Source of the DNA: DAOUAJ01 sp034433615
GTDB taxonomy: Bacteria; Chloroflexota; Anaerolineae; DUEN01
Assembly (NCBI GenBank): GCA_034433615.1
Contig: DAOUAJ010000245.1
Span: 1-14,097 of the forward strand
DNA length: 14,097 nt
Direction: 5' to 3'
The notes beneath the pieces are model-generated. The model saw only the letters and a list, made by a program, of their open reading frames with translations. It was not told where the DNA came from and did no database searches. Made by a program: the position numbers and the translations under genes. Each line of letters begins with the position of its first letter. The stretch's first letter is position 1. Shown one piece after another: positions 7,127-13,719 of the stretch.

Positions 7127-8320
7127 CTACCCCCGCAACTGCTTCCACGTCTCGATGAACACGTCCACGTTGCGCCAGGTGTTCGGGGTGATCTCAGTGA
7201 TGTTGTCCACCGGCGACAGGATGAACCCATTGATCCCGCGCATCACCTCCAGCGCGTGGGCGACGGCTGCCCGCACGTCATCGGCTGTGCCCTGCTCGAC
7301 GGTGATGGCCCCGTTGACCCCGCCCCACAGGCACACCCGCCCGCCCAGCCTGTCCCGCATCACTTGCAGCGGAGCGTCTACACCATGCTGGAGGGGATCA
7401 ACGCCGATTAACGCGTCCACGCCAGCCTCGAGGATGTGGTCAAGCATGGGCAGCGCGTTGCTCGTCATGATGTATCCGAAAGGCGTTCCATGCTCGTGGG
7501 CTAGCGCCACTTCCCGCTTCAGCGTGGGGAGCAGGAACTGCCGATAGAGCCTGGGGGACCAGAAGTCAGCGCTTTCGTACCAGGCGCGCCGGATGAACAG
7601 GTCAACGCCGGCCTCCAGGATTACCTTCATCCGTTGCTCGTTCCAGGCAGCGATGGTTGCCAGAAGATCGGCCAGGAAATCCGGTTGGTCCATGGCCAGG
7701 AACATCATGTTCTCCAGCCCACACAGCCAGCCAGCCATGTCAGCCCCGACCCCCCATCCGCCAGCGATGAGGACGCCGTATCTGGCACTGAAAGCCCGGG
7801 CACGTTCCATCTCGGCGTGAAAGGCCGCGATGTCCTCGGGAGTCGGTGGCGCCAGGATCGTCCGCAGCACATCCAGATCAGCGCGAGAGGTGATCAGGTG
7901 CTTGATCGCTCGCGAGGCCTGGTAATCTCCCATGAGGGGCACCGCGTTGCCGTACGGCCAATCTTCTGTCTTCCGCACCTGGGTGGTCAGCGTTCCGGCC
8001 GGCGTGCGGTATTCCTTATGCAGGATCGGGAATGGCTCCCCGGGCAGCGTCTCCATCCACAATTGCACTTCCACGGAGGGGGGAAGCCGGACAGGGAGGC
8101 CGCGCAGGTCAGGATGGTTGGGGCGCTCGTGACGCCAGGAGGAGGGGACAAAAAGCCAGCTATCCAGCCCCATCGCCAGCTCTTTCTCGGCCAGCTCATA
8201 GGCGTCCTGGCAGCGCCCACGCATGGCCGCGAAGCTCATAAAGGCGCAGGGCACGTAGTCCACTTCCTGGTGGTTCAGTGCCCGGATCATGCGTTCACGT
8301 GAGGTCAATGGTTTGGGCAT
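7127..8320 (-). CDS. Uroporphyrinogen decarboxylase-like protein 2
   Basis: The 397-residue product begins MPKPLTSRERMIRALNHQEVDYVP and has the superfamily landmarks WSPRLYRQFLLPTLKRE (about 254-270), LWGGVNGAITVEQGTADDV (331-349) and GFILSPVDNI (365-374). It is distinct from protein 1: the metal-site stretch reads FGYIMTSNAL, with no HxH or HxC, and the late His/Cys position is Asp in SPVDNI. It therefore probably lacks the metal-binding chemistry of MtaA-type enzymes, or uses other ligands. The ATG at 8320 has GAGAGGA just upstream; an extension to 8362 would add MCEPSSALRTLRGI and has no better site. It is the first gene after the promoter at 8377-8405 and is followed by the kinase and protein 1. 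A partner role in methyl transfer is inference. Confidence 0.82.
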   Translation of the reverse strand: MPKPLTSRERMIRALNHQEVDYVPCAFMSFAAMRGRCQDAYELAEKELAMGLDSWLFVPSSWRHERPNHPDLRGLPVRLPPSVEVQLWMETLPGEPFPILHKEYRTPAGTLTTQVRKTEDWPYGNAVPLMGDYQASRAIKHLITSRADLDVLRTILAPPTPEDIAAFHAEMERARAFSARYGVLIAGGWGVGADMAGWLCGLENMMFLAMDQPDFLADLLATIAAWNEQRMKVILEAGVDLFIRRAWYESADFWSPRLYRQFLLPTLKREVALAHEHGTPFGYIMTSNALPMLDHILEAGVDALIGVDPLQHGVDAPLQVMRDRLGGRVCLWGGVNGAITVEQGTADDVRAAVAHALEVMRGINGFILSPVDNITEITPNTWRNVDVFIETWKQLRG

Positions 8321-8376
8321 AATTCCTCTCAAGGTTCGCAAAGCGGAGGATGGTTCACACAACCACGTCTGCCATA

Positions 8377-8405
8377 ACTATAACAAAGATGTGAGTGTCG
8401 GTCAA
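8377..8405 (-). promoter_or_regulatory. Promoter of the URO-D-like/PfkB operon
   Basis: On the minus strand TTGACC (8405-8400), 17 bases and TATAGT (8382-8377) make a strong promoter. The start of transcription should be near 8370, giving a leader of about 50 bases before the ATG at 8320. Confidence 0.75.
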
Positions 8406-8440
8406 GGCCAGATTTGACTCCCGTGAGTGAGCGGTGAGTG
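8391..8440. promoter_or_regulatory. Three GTGAGTG direct repeats around the -35 box
   Basis: Exact copies of GTGAGTG occur at 8391-8397, 8423-8429 and 8434-8440. The offsets of 32 and 11 bases are close to whole helical turns, so all three face the same side of the DNA. One copy is inside the promoter spacer and two lie upstream of the -35 box. They may be binding sites for an unidentified regulator. A CATATC/GATATG inverted repeat lies further upstream (8454-8474). Confidence 0.4.
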
Positions 8441-8565
8441 GCCGCTTGTAATACATATCAAAGCTCTGGATATGGTTTCGCACCGAAGCCTGGGCTGATG
8501 GAGCCCCACCCTCCTGAAGCTCACCATTGCTGCCATGACCAGAGCGTTTTTTCTGAAAGTGCCGG

Positions 8566-9189
8566 TTACCTGTGGCGGTGTGCCACAATCGCGATGATCA
8601 GCAGAGCCAGTCCTAATGCCATCACCCCCGGCCCCCAACCCATGGCGATCGGGCGCCCATAGACACGGTCCAGTGCTGGCTGGATGACCCAGAATTGCCC
8701 GATGGGCACCACGATGGCGGCCAGAGCCAACAGTGTCAGCACCCAGCTTAGCCATATCATGCGGATCTGACGCCACAACGGCGCGGCGGTCGTCGCCGCC
8801 AGGCAGACGACGATGGCGATGATCTGCAGCCGGAACTCGGGCAGACGCAAGGCGGCTGGCGACCAGGCGGGCGGCAGCATCGCCAGCGCGGCAGAGAGAG
8901 ACGCCAGCCAGGCGATGGCGCGCAGTGCCCTGGGCCAGCATACGGCGTGCTGCCACGACAGCAGACTCAATGCCAGGCTGAGCGTCAGCAGGGGCAGGTA
9001 AAACCCTTCGCGCAGGATGTGGACCTGGCGATTGCGATACTCTGGCAGGAATTTGACATATTCTGCCAGGTCCAGGCCAGGGATGACCAGCGCGGCCGCT
9101 TTGTGGGCTACCCACGGCCCCCAGTAGCCCGCAGCGGTCAAAATCATCGCCACGACCAGCACCGCTGACCACACTTCGCGTCGTCTCAC
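8566..9189 (-). CDS. Unrecognised integral membrane protein, about six helices
   Basis: I do not recognise the family. The 207 residues contain about six hydrophobic segments (near 8-28, 62-79, 88-105, 121-138, 144-168 and 186-204). An extracytoplasmic or interfacial segment after helix 1 reads WGPWVAHKAAALVIPGLDLAEYVKFLPEY in outline, with Trp23, Pro25, Gly38, Asp40 and Pro49 as its notable residues. The GTG at 9189 is taken as start because an in-frame TGA lies two codons upstream and a GGGGGTGAG tract precedes it closely. It follows the glycosyltransferase on the same strand after a folded 129-base gap. A role in the envelope polysaccharide unit is possible but only by position. No catalytic motif was seen. 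Confidence 0.7.
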   Translation of the reverse strand: MRRREVWSAVLVVAMILTAAGYWGPWVAHKAAALVIPGLDLAEYVKFLPEYRNRQVHILREGFYLPLLTLSLALSLLSWQHAVCWPRALRAIAWLASLSAALAMLPPAWSPAALRLPEFRLQIIAIVVCLAATTAAPLWRQIRMIWLSWVLTLLALAAIVVPIGQFWVIQPALDRVYGRPIAMGWGPGVMALGLALLIIAIVAHRHR

Positions 9190-9241
9190 CGCTCACCCCC
9201 ATAGCTAATAAGCCTGTACTCAGCAGTCCGGGGCAGCCTGT

Positions 9242-9296
9242 CCTGCCCGCCCCCTCGGGCTGAGCCCTCGGGGCGAAGCCTGAGCCGCTGGGCAGG
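9242..9296. repeat. Nested inverted repeats between the glycosyltransferase and the membrane protein
   Basis: An outer stem CCTGCCC (9242-9248)/GGGCAGG (9290-9296) encloses a second stem CGCCCC (9248-9253)/GGGGCG (9270-9275) with an inner GGGC/GCCC (9257-9260, 9264-9267). There is no T-run on either side, so it is not a standard rho-independent terminator. It could attenuate or process the transcript, or be a dispersed palindromic element. Confidence 0.5.
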
Positions 9297-9318
9297 CCAG
9301 GGTGGCCAGGCACAGGGG

Positions 9319-10470
9319 CTACGAACTTCCTGTCTCTCCCAGCGTTTGCCGGTAGGCGGCTAGTAACCGTTGGGCCGCAGCCTCCCACGTGAACTGCCGG
9401 GCCCGCGCAGGGCCGGCGATCAAGGTGCGCTCGCGCCACGATTCGTCATGTAGCAGCCGGTTAAGGGCCTCAGTTAACGCCGCCACGTCCTCGGCGGGCA
9501 CGCGCAGCGCCGCATCACCCACGACCTCCGGCAATGAGGAATTGTCGGCCACTACCGTCGGCGTGCTGCAGGCCAGCGCCTCTAGCGGCGGGATGCCGAA
9601 CCCTTCGTACAGAGAGGGGAAGGCGAAGGCATCAGCCAGGGAGTACAGCGCCGGCAGGTCTTCATCGGGCACGAATCCGAGAAAATGCACCCATCCGCTG
9701 ACCCCTGACCGGTCAGGCTCGCGCAAGATGTCGTCATAGAGCCAGCCGCGCCCGCCCACGATCACCAGGTGATGGGGGGGAGCCTGGCGTCGCCGCAGGT
9801 GGGCGTAGGCCTGGATCAGTCGCACGAAGTTCTTGCGCGGCTCCAGCCGGCCCAGGCTCAAGATAAATCGTTGGGGCAGCCCGTAACGGATGCGGACCGC
9901 ATTCAGCCGGACCTCATCCTCGATCCGGCGAAAAGCGGAGCTGATCCCCGCCGGCACCACGCTGACCTTTTCCGGCGGCACATTCAACAGCTCTATCACA
10001 TCCCGTCGCGTGCTCTCCGAGTCCACCAGGACGTGCCGGGCACGAGTGACGGCCCTGGGAACCTCGGTCGTGAGGAAAGCGCGCAGGCTGGGCTCAGCGC
10101 AGGCAGGCACGCGTAGGAACGAGAGATCGTGGATGGTGACGATGCCAATGGCGCGGCGTAGCGGAGGCAGCACATAATTTGGCGAGTGGTACAGATCGGC
10201 GGGGCCGGTCAGCCACTCGGCCGGAAAGGGGATGTGCAGACGATGCCAGGCCCGGGTCATGGCGAGTTCTGAGAGAGGGATGGTGTGCCAGGTAAAGTGC
10301 GCCGGCCAGGAGCGTGGGCTGGGCTGTCGTCCCATGACGAACAGGGTGAACTGCAGCTCGTCCGGCGTCGGCAATTGGGCCAGTGCCTCTACCAGGCCGC
10401 GTGTGTATCGGCCAATCCCTGCGGTCTGGGTCAGGGCCGGAGTGTAATGGATGACGATGCGTGTGATCAT
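9319..10470 (-). CDS. Glycosyltransferase family 4 (GT-B fold)
   Basis: The 383-residue protein starts MITRIVIHYTPALTQTAGIGRYTRGLVEAL, the usual N-terminal domain of GT4 enzymes with the glycine-rich acceptor loop (GIGRY, 18-22). The nucleotide-sugar domain has SLGRLEPRKN (205-214, Arg208 and Lys213), a VHFLGFVPDEDLPALYSLADAF segment, and the retaining-transferase EX7E motif EGFGIPPLE (Glu289, Glu297). It acts at the cytoplasmic face of the membrane, adding a sugar from a nucleotide donor to a lipid-linked glycan. The frame is open up to a GTG at 10536 directly after the GtrA stop. The extra 22 residues (ERWKPERSPRPLGF and so on) do not look like GT4 sequence, so the ATG at 10470 is preferred although its ribosome binding site is weak. 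Donor and acceptor sugars are unknown. Confidence 0.88.
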   Translation of the reverse strand: MITRIVIHYTPALTQTAGIGRYTRGLVEALAQLPTPDELQFTLFVMGRQPSPRSWPAHFTWHTIPLSELAMTRAWHRLHIPFPAEWLTGPADLYHSPNYVLPPLRRAIGIVTIHDLSFLRVPACAEPSLRAFLTTEVPRAVTRARHVLVDSESTRRDVIELLNVPPEKVSVVPAGISSAFRRIEDEVRLNAVRIRYGLPQRFILSLGRLEPRKNFVRLIQAYAHLRRRQAPPHHLVIVGGRGWLYDDILREPDRSGVSGWVHFLGFVPDEDLPALYSLADAFAFPSLYEGFGIPPLEALACSTPTVVADNSSLPEVVGDAALRVPAEDVAALTEALNRLLHDESWRERTLIAGPARARQFTWEAAAQRLLAAYRQTLGETGSS

Positions 10471-10536
10471 AAGCTTGCTGTCAAATCCAGGAAACCCCAA
10501 GGGTCTCGGAGACCTTTCAGGTTTCCATCTTTCCAC

Positions 10537-10965
10537 TCACAGACCGCGATACGTCCACAGCCGGTTAGCACCGAAATTCCAGAACAAGACGACGCCGATG
10601 GCGAAGATTTTCGCCAGGTTATAATTCCACGGATCGGGGATCCAGTCTCTGATCAAGTAGTAGACTGTCAACAGGACCACATTGTTGATGAGCAGGCCGA
10701 GGACGTTAACCAACGCGAACTGCGGCAGTTGGCTGCGAATAGGGCGGACGCGGCTCTCCGGGAAAGTCCACAGTCGGTTCCAGGTGAAGTTGTTGAGGAC
10801 GGCCACAGAAAACGACACGGAGTTCGCATAAACCAAAGGCCAGCCGGCCAGTTTGACCAGAGCGTTCAAGATGGACAGGTCCACGACCATGCCGATGGCG
10901 CCCACGGTCGCAAAGCGGAAAAAGCGGACGAGCTCTTTCTGGTTGATGTAGTTTCTGATGAACAT
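10537..10965 (-). CDS. GtrA-family membrane protein
   Basis: The 142-residue protein matches the GtrA-like family: a basic N-terminus, then four hydrophobic segments (about 15-38, 45-62, 84-106 and 118-135). The two family motifs are NNFTWNRLWTF (58-68) and FGANRLWTYR at the C-terminus. GtrA proteins are thought to help move or flip undecaprenyl-phosphate-linked sugars for cell-surface polysaccharides. The ATG at 10965 is used; a TTG at 10989 would add MSRLILQS, and neither start has a strong ribosome binding site. It lies between the ligase and the GT4 gene in one transcription unit, as expected for a surface-glycan operon. Confidence 0.88.
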   Translation of the reverse strand: MFIRNYINQKELVRFFRFATVGAIGMVVDLSILNALVKLAGWPLVYANSVSFSVAVLNNFTWNRLWTFPESRVRPIRSQLPQFALVNVLGLLINNVVLLTVYYLIRDWIPDPWNYNLAKIFAIGVVLFWNFGANRLWTYRGL

Positions 10966-11014
10966 GCTCTGCAAGATCAATCGGCTCAACGGTGACTTAC
11001 TTCATTAATCATAA

Positions 11015-11049
11015 AGTAACGAGTAACGAGGGATGAGGGATGAGGCGGA
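11015..11049. repeat. Second degenerate heptanucleotide tandem repeat
   Basis: Units AGTAACG, AGTAACG, AGGGATG, AGGGATG and a partial AGGCGGA follow one another at 7-base spacing. The shared pattern ANNRAYG is the same as the minus-strand unit of the array at 7082-7123, so the two arrays look like one family in opposite orientations. It fills the short gap between the ligase stop and the GtrA start. Confidence 0.7.
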
Positions 11050-11054
11050 TGTTC

Positions 11055-12551
11055 TCAAGTGCCGTAGCACCGCCCGCGATATGGAGGACTGACAGGTCTG
11101 CTTTCTGGGAAACTGAGGGTGACAACGGCGCCCAGGAGCAGGGCCAGGTGCAGGATCATGTGCTGCACGTACAGGTTATCGAACAGGTTATGCACGGCCA
11201 GATGGACTAACACGCCCAGTACACCGATGGTAAGCGCTTGTGGCCACCCACGCTGGCGTCGTACCTGCCGTCCTACCCACACCAATGTCGCCAGCCCGGC
11301 CAGCATGTAAGCGACCAGCCCGACGAGGCCCGTTTCGGCTGCCACGTTCAGATAATAGTTATGAGCATGACCCAGCGGCTCGTACCAGCGAGGCAAAGCG
11401 TAATTCGGATAGGCCACAGCGTAGTTGCCGATGCCCACACCCAGCCAGGGATGGTCACCGAACATGCCCCACGCTGCCCACCACTGCGCCTGGCGTTGGA
11501 CGATGGGAAAGTTGGCGTCCGTGATCTCGATAAAGCGCGGATCAGTCACGCCCACGAAGCCTTCGAGGTCGGCTACACGGCTCACCGGGGCGGCGATGAC
11601 GGCATTCCCCGTGTAACCGCTGACCTGCACCACCGCCAGAATAATCAGCAAGCCCAATGTTACGGCAACGATGGTGCGGCGGCCGCAAGCGATCACGATC
11701 GTCGCGATGGCCGCGGCAAAGCCCAGCCATGCGCCGCGCGACCAACTGGCAACCAAGCCCAGGGCGGTTACACCGGCTGTGACAGCCAGCCCTGCCAGCC
11801 GCGCTAGGTTCCACCACCGGCCCGGCGAGCGCCACTGCTGCCACACCTGGACCAGCGCCCACCAGGCCAGACTGATGGCTACCGGAGCGATCAACCCCAG
11901 GTACCCACCGAACGGGTTAGGCTGCCGAAACGTTCCATAGGCCCGCACAAAGCGCCCCAGCACGATGAACTGACTGGGGCCGATCGCTCGCACGAACTGG
12001 TAGAGCCCCAGCGCGGCTTCCAGCACGCCGGCCAGGAGCAAGGCACCGATCAACCAGGGTACCCGCCGGCGGGGCAGTAAGGCGACCACAGCCAGGTAAA
12101 TAACCAACCCTTCGATCCATTTGCTGATTTCAATCAGGCCGTCTTGCAAAGACCAGGCGCCGGGCAGGGAAAGCAGGGATGCACCCAGCAAGAGCAGCAT
12201 GGGCAAGAGCAGCGGGGGATGGGGGATGACAATCGCGCGGCTAGCCACCCCACCTGCCAACCAGGCCGCGATGATAGAGATGACCAGCAATTCGTTAACA
12301 TCTGCCGCGGCGCTGCTCAGCGGCAAGGGCAACAGTGACCCAAACGGTACGGCGATAGCAATAAGCAACAGCCCCAGCCACGGCCGAAGCAACATAGCCA
12401 GTCCTATCGCTGCTCCCAGGGCTATGAGCAACGTCCAACGTAAGGGGGCCAGTGCCAAGGTGCCAGCCAGGGTCAGCAGAGCCACCGTCCAGGCCGTCTT
12501 GTGGGCTACGCTGGTCAGTGCTTCTCGTGGCAAATGATGTGCTGCGAACAT
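11055..12551 (-). CDS. O-antigen ligase/polymerase-like (Wzy_C family) membrane protein
   Basis: The 498-residue protein is hydrophobic throughout, with roughly eleven to twelve membrane segments. It carries the family's loop signatures: GTFRQPNPFGGYL (206-218), ASWSRGAWLGFA (268-279) and a long outer loop ending GHAHNYYLNVAAETGLVGL (394-412) with His395 and His397. Such proteins join or polymerise lipid-linked glycans on the outer side of the cytoplasmic membrane. Ligase and polymerase cannot be told apart from sequence. If the host lacks lipopolysaccharide, as Chloroflexota do, the acceptor would be another surface glycan. The ATG at 12551 has a GGGAG and an AAGGG sequence just upstream, and the promoter at 12579-12607 puts the gene first in its operon. 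Confidence 0.85.
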   Translation of the reverse strand: MFAAHHLPREALTSVAHKTAWTVALLTLAGTLALAPLRWTLLIALGAAIGLAMLLRPWLGLLLIAIAVPFGSLLPLPLSSAAADVNELLVISIIAAWLAGGVASRAIVIPHPPLLLPMLLLLGASLLSLPGAWSLQDGLIEISKWIEGLVIYLAVVALLPRRRVPWLIGALLLAGVLEAALGLYQFVRAIGPSQFIVLGRFVRAYGTFRQPNPFGGYLGLIAPVAISLAWWALVQVWQQWRSPGRWWNLARLAGLAVTAGVTALGLVASWSRGAWLGFAAAIATIVIACGRRTIVAVTLGLLIILAVVQVSGYTGNAVIAAPVSRVADLEGFVGVTDPRFIEITDANFPIVQRQAQWWAAWGMFGDHPWLGVGIGNYAVAYPNYALPRWYEPLGHAHNYYLNVAAETGLVGLVAYMLAGLATLVWVGRQVRRQRGWPQALTIGVLGVLVHLAVHNLFDNLYVQHMILHLALLLGAVVTLSFPESRPVSPPYRGRCYGT

Positions 12552-12578
12552 CCCTTGCTCCCGGCTTGGTGCGGTGCT

Positions 12579-12607
12579 ATCATACGGTAACGTTCCCTCT
12601 TTGTCAA
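12579..12607 (-). promoter_or_regulatory. Promoter of the surface-glycan operon
   Basis: On the minus strand TTGACA (12607-12602), a 17-base spacer and TATGAT (12584-12579) are near-perfect. A second TTGACA directly precedes the first. The start of transcription should be near 12572, about 20 bases before the ligase ATG. Confidence 0.8.
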
Positions 12608-12618
12608 TGTCAAAGGTG

Positions 12619-12640
12619 GACGCGCTTTTAAAAATGCGTC
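12619..12640. promoter_or_regulatory. Inverted repeat between divergent promoters
   Basis: GACGC (12619-12623) and GCGTC (12636-12640) flank an AT-rich core containing the palindrome TTTTAAAA. It lies between the ligase-operon promoter and the Nudix promoter, a usual place for a shared operator. The stem is short, so this is tentative. Confidence 0.3.
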
Positions 12641-12656
12641 GCCTATGGTTGAATCC

Positions 12657-12684
12657 TTGACGCGAGGCACAGGCGTGTTATAAT
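12657..12684 (+). promoter_or_regulatory. Promoter of the Nudix gene
   Basis: TTGACG (12657-12662), a 16-base spacer and a perfect TATAAT (12679-12684). The leader to the GTG at 12731 is about 40 bases and carries an AGGGAGA ribosome binding site. Confidence 0.75.
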
Positions 12685-12730
12685 CGCTTCTCGCTGCGGC
12701 CATCAGAATATGAGGATAGGGAGATAGCTG

Positions 12731-13258
12731 GTGAACGACGCTCCTCCGCCAGAGTCTACGCAGAAAGAAACGAGGACCTACTACGCGGCGGGCGGTGTGG
12801 TAGTGCATGCAGGCAAGGTGTTGTTGTTAGATCGCCCAAGCCGTGGGGAAGTGCGCTTGCCCAAGGGGCATGTGGAGCCGGGTGAGCGCGCCGCGGAGGC
12901 GGCCTTACGGGAGGTGCGGGAGGAAACCGGGTATTGCCAGTTGCGCATCGTGCGCGATCTGGGGACGCAAGAGGTGGAGTTTGACAACCTCTACGATGGC
13001 CGTCACTATCGCCGTCAGGAACACTACTTTCTGATGGACCTGGACGATCTGGAGCAGGAAGCGCGGCCAACTGGCGACGCACAGTTTTTCCCTTTCTGGG
13101 CCTCGTTGGAGGAGGCAGAGGCCTTGCTCACGTTCGAGAACGAACGGACGATGGTGTGTCGGGCGCGGGCTGCCCTTCTACGCTACCCCCATCAGCAATC
13201 ACCGCAAGAGCTTGAGAATCCTTACGATTTTTCGAAACCTATTGACGTTGACTCTTAA
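12731..13258 (+). CDS. Nudix hydrolase
   Basis: The 175-residue protein has an exact Nudix box, GHVEPGERAAEAALREVREETGY with Gly46, Glu52, Arg60, Glu61, Glu64, Glu65 and Gly67. It is preceded by the usual AAGGVVV...KVLLLDRPSRGEVRLPKG strand region. Nudix enzymes cleave nucleoside diphosphates linked to another group, using Mg2+ held by the box glutamates. The RLPKGHVEPGE form is common in diadenosine-polyphosphate and related hydrolases, but the substrate cannot be fixed. A GTG start at 12731 is supported by GGGAG seven bases upstream. The C-terminal tail (about 150-175, NPYDFSKPIDVDS) is outside the core fold. The last codons overlap the promoter of the next gene. Confidence 0.92.
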   Translation: MNDAPPPESTQKETRTYYAAGGVVVHAGKVLLLDRPSRGEVRLPKGHVEPGERAAEAALREVREETGYCQLRIVRDLGTQEVEFDNLYDGRHYRRQEHYFLMDLDDLEQEARPTGDAQFFPFWASLEEAEALLTFENERTMVCRARAALLRYPHQQSPQELENPYDFSKPIDVDS

Positions 13259-13271
13259 TCTGGGTTATACT
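13242..13271 (+). promoter_or_regulatory. Promoter of the acidic-protein gene
   Basis: TTGACG (13242-13247), an 18-base spacer and TATACT (13266-13271). The -35 box is within the last Nudix codons, so the acidic protein has its own start signal as well as possible read-through. A 10-base palindrome CCTGATCAGG (13296-13305) lies in the leader. Confidence 0.65.
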
Positions 13272-13329
13272 GAATCCAAGCAACGGCGCTGTCAGCCTGA
13301 TCAGGTGATCTTAAACTGGGAGGTGAATC

Positions 13330-13632
13330 ATGCCCAAGGTACGATGTCCACAACGTCGCTGTATCTTCTGGGAGGATGACTACTGTGCAGCCGAAGAAAT
13401 CGAGCTAGACCCGGAACAGCTTTCCTGCCTCAACATGGAGGAATTGGAAGACGAAATCGTGGATGATGAGGATATCTGGGAAGAAGAAGACCTCCTGGAA
13501 GACGAGGATGAATGGCCTGATGAAGAAGACGAGGAAGAATGGCCTGATGAAGAGGAGGAGGAAGAGGAAGAAGAGGAGGAGGAAGAGTTCGACAGCTTCA
13601 TCATGAGCGATGAAGACGACGACCGTTGGTAA
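13330..13632 (+). CDS. Small four-cysteine protein (DUF1540-like) with a hyperacidic tail
   Basis: The 100-residue protein has two parts. Residues 1-36 carry Cys6, Cys11, Cys19 and Cys33 in the arrangement C-x4-C-x7-CAAEEIEL-...-C, which resembles the small DUF1540 cysteine domain and suggests a bound metal, probably zinc. Residues 37-100 are almost all Glu and Asp with a few Trp and Pro. They include a 9-residue unit EWPDEEDEE repeated in altered form and a run of 13 Glu. The start is secure: GGGAGGTGA lies five bases before the ATG, and a promoter sits upstream. Such tails can bind cations, mimic nucleic acid or hold basic partners, but no function is known to me. The coding frame is real, since the cysteine part is not low-complexity. 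The function call is open. Confidence 0.75.
   Translation: MPKVRCPQRRCIFWEDDYCAAEEIELDPEQLSCLNMEELEDEIVDDEDIWEEEDLLEDEDEWPDEEDEEEWPDEEEEEEEEEEEEEFDSFIMSDEDDDRW
13510..13587 (+). repeat. 27-base direct repeat and homopurine tract inside the acidic-protein gene
   Basis: GAATGGCCTGATGAAGA occurs at 13510-13526 and again at 13537-13553, an offset of exactly nine codons. Next comes a 39-base run of only A and G (13549-13587) coding the 13-Glu stretch. The in-frame repeat and purine run would be prone to length change by slippage. Confidence 0.85.
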
Positions 13633-13651
13633 CATCAGATATGACGAGGCA

Positions 13652-13687
13652 GCGCAAGAGCGAGATTGTTCTCTGCGCCCTTTATTT
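13652..13687 (+). terminator. Probable rho-independent terminator after the acidic-protein gene
   Basis: GCGCA-A-GAG (13652-13660) pairs with CTC-TGCGC (13671-13678) around a 10-base loop, with a single-A bulge. The stem is followed by CC and TTTATTT (13681-13687). Position just past the stop codon and before the next gene supports it. Confidence 0.55.
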
Positions 13688-13719
13688 ACCTGCCAGGAAG
13701 GATGAGCGAGGAAGGCAGC

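Noticed and set aside
8492..8506. GGGCT/AGCCC hairpin downstream of the unknown membrane protein as a terminator
   Set aside because: The stem is only five pairs and no T-run follows on the minus strand.
8402..9439. Minus-strand open frame of 345 codons overlapping the unknown membrane protein
   Set aside because: It crosses the folded intergenic segment and the glycosyltransferase end and has an Arg/Gly/Pro-rich composition. The membrane-protein frame has coherent helices instead.
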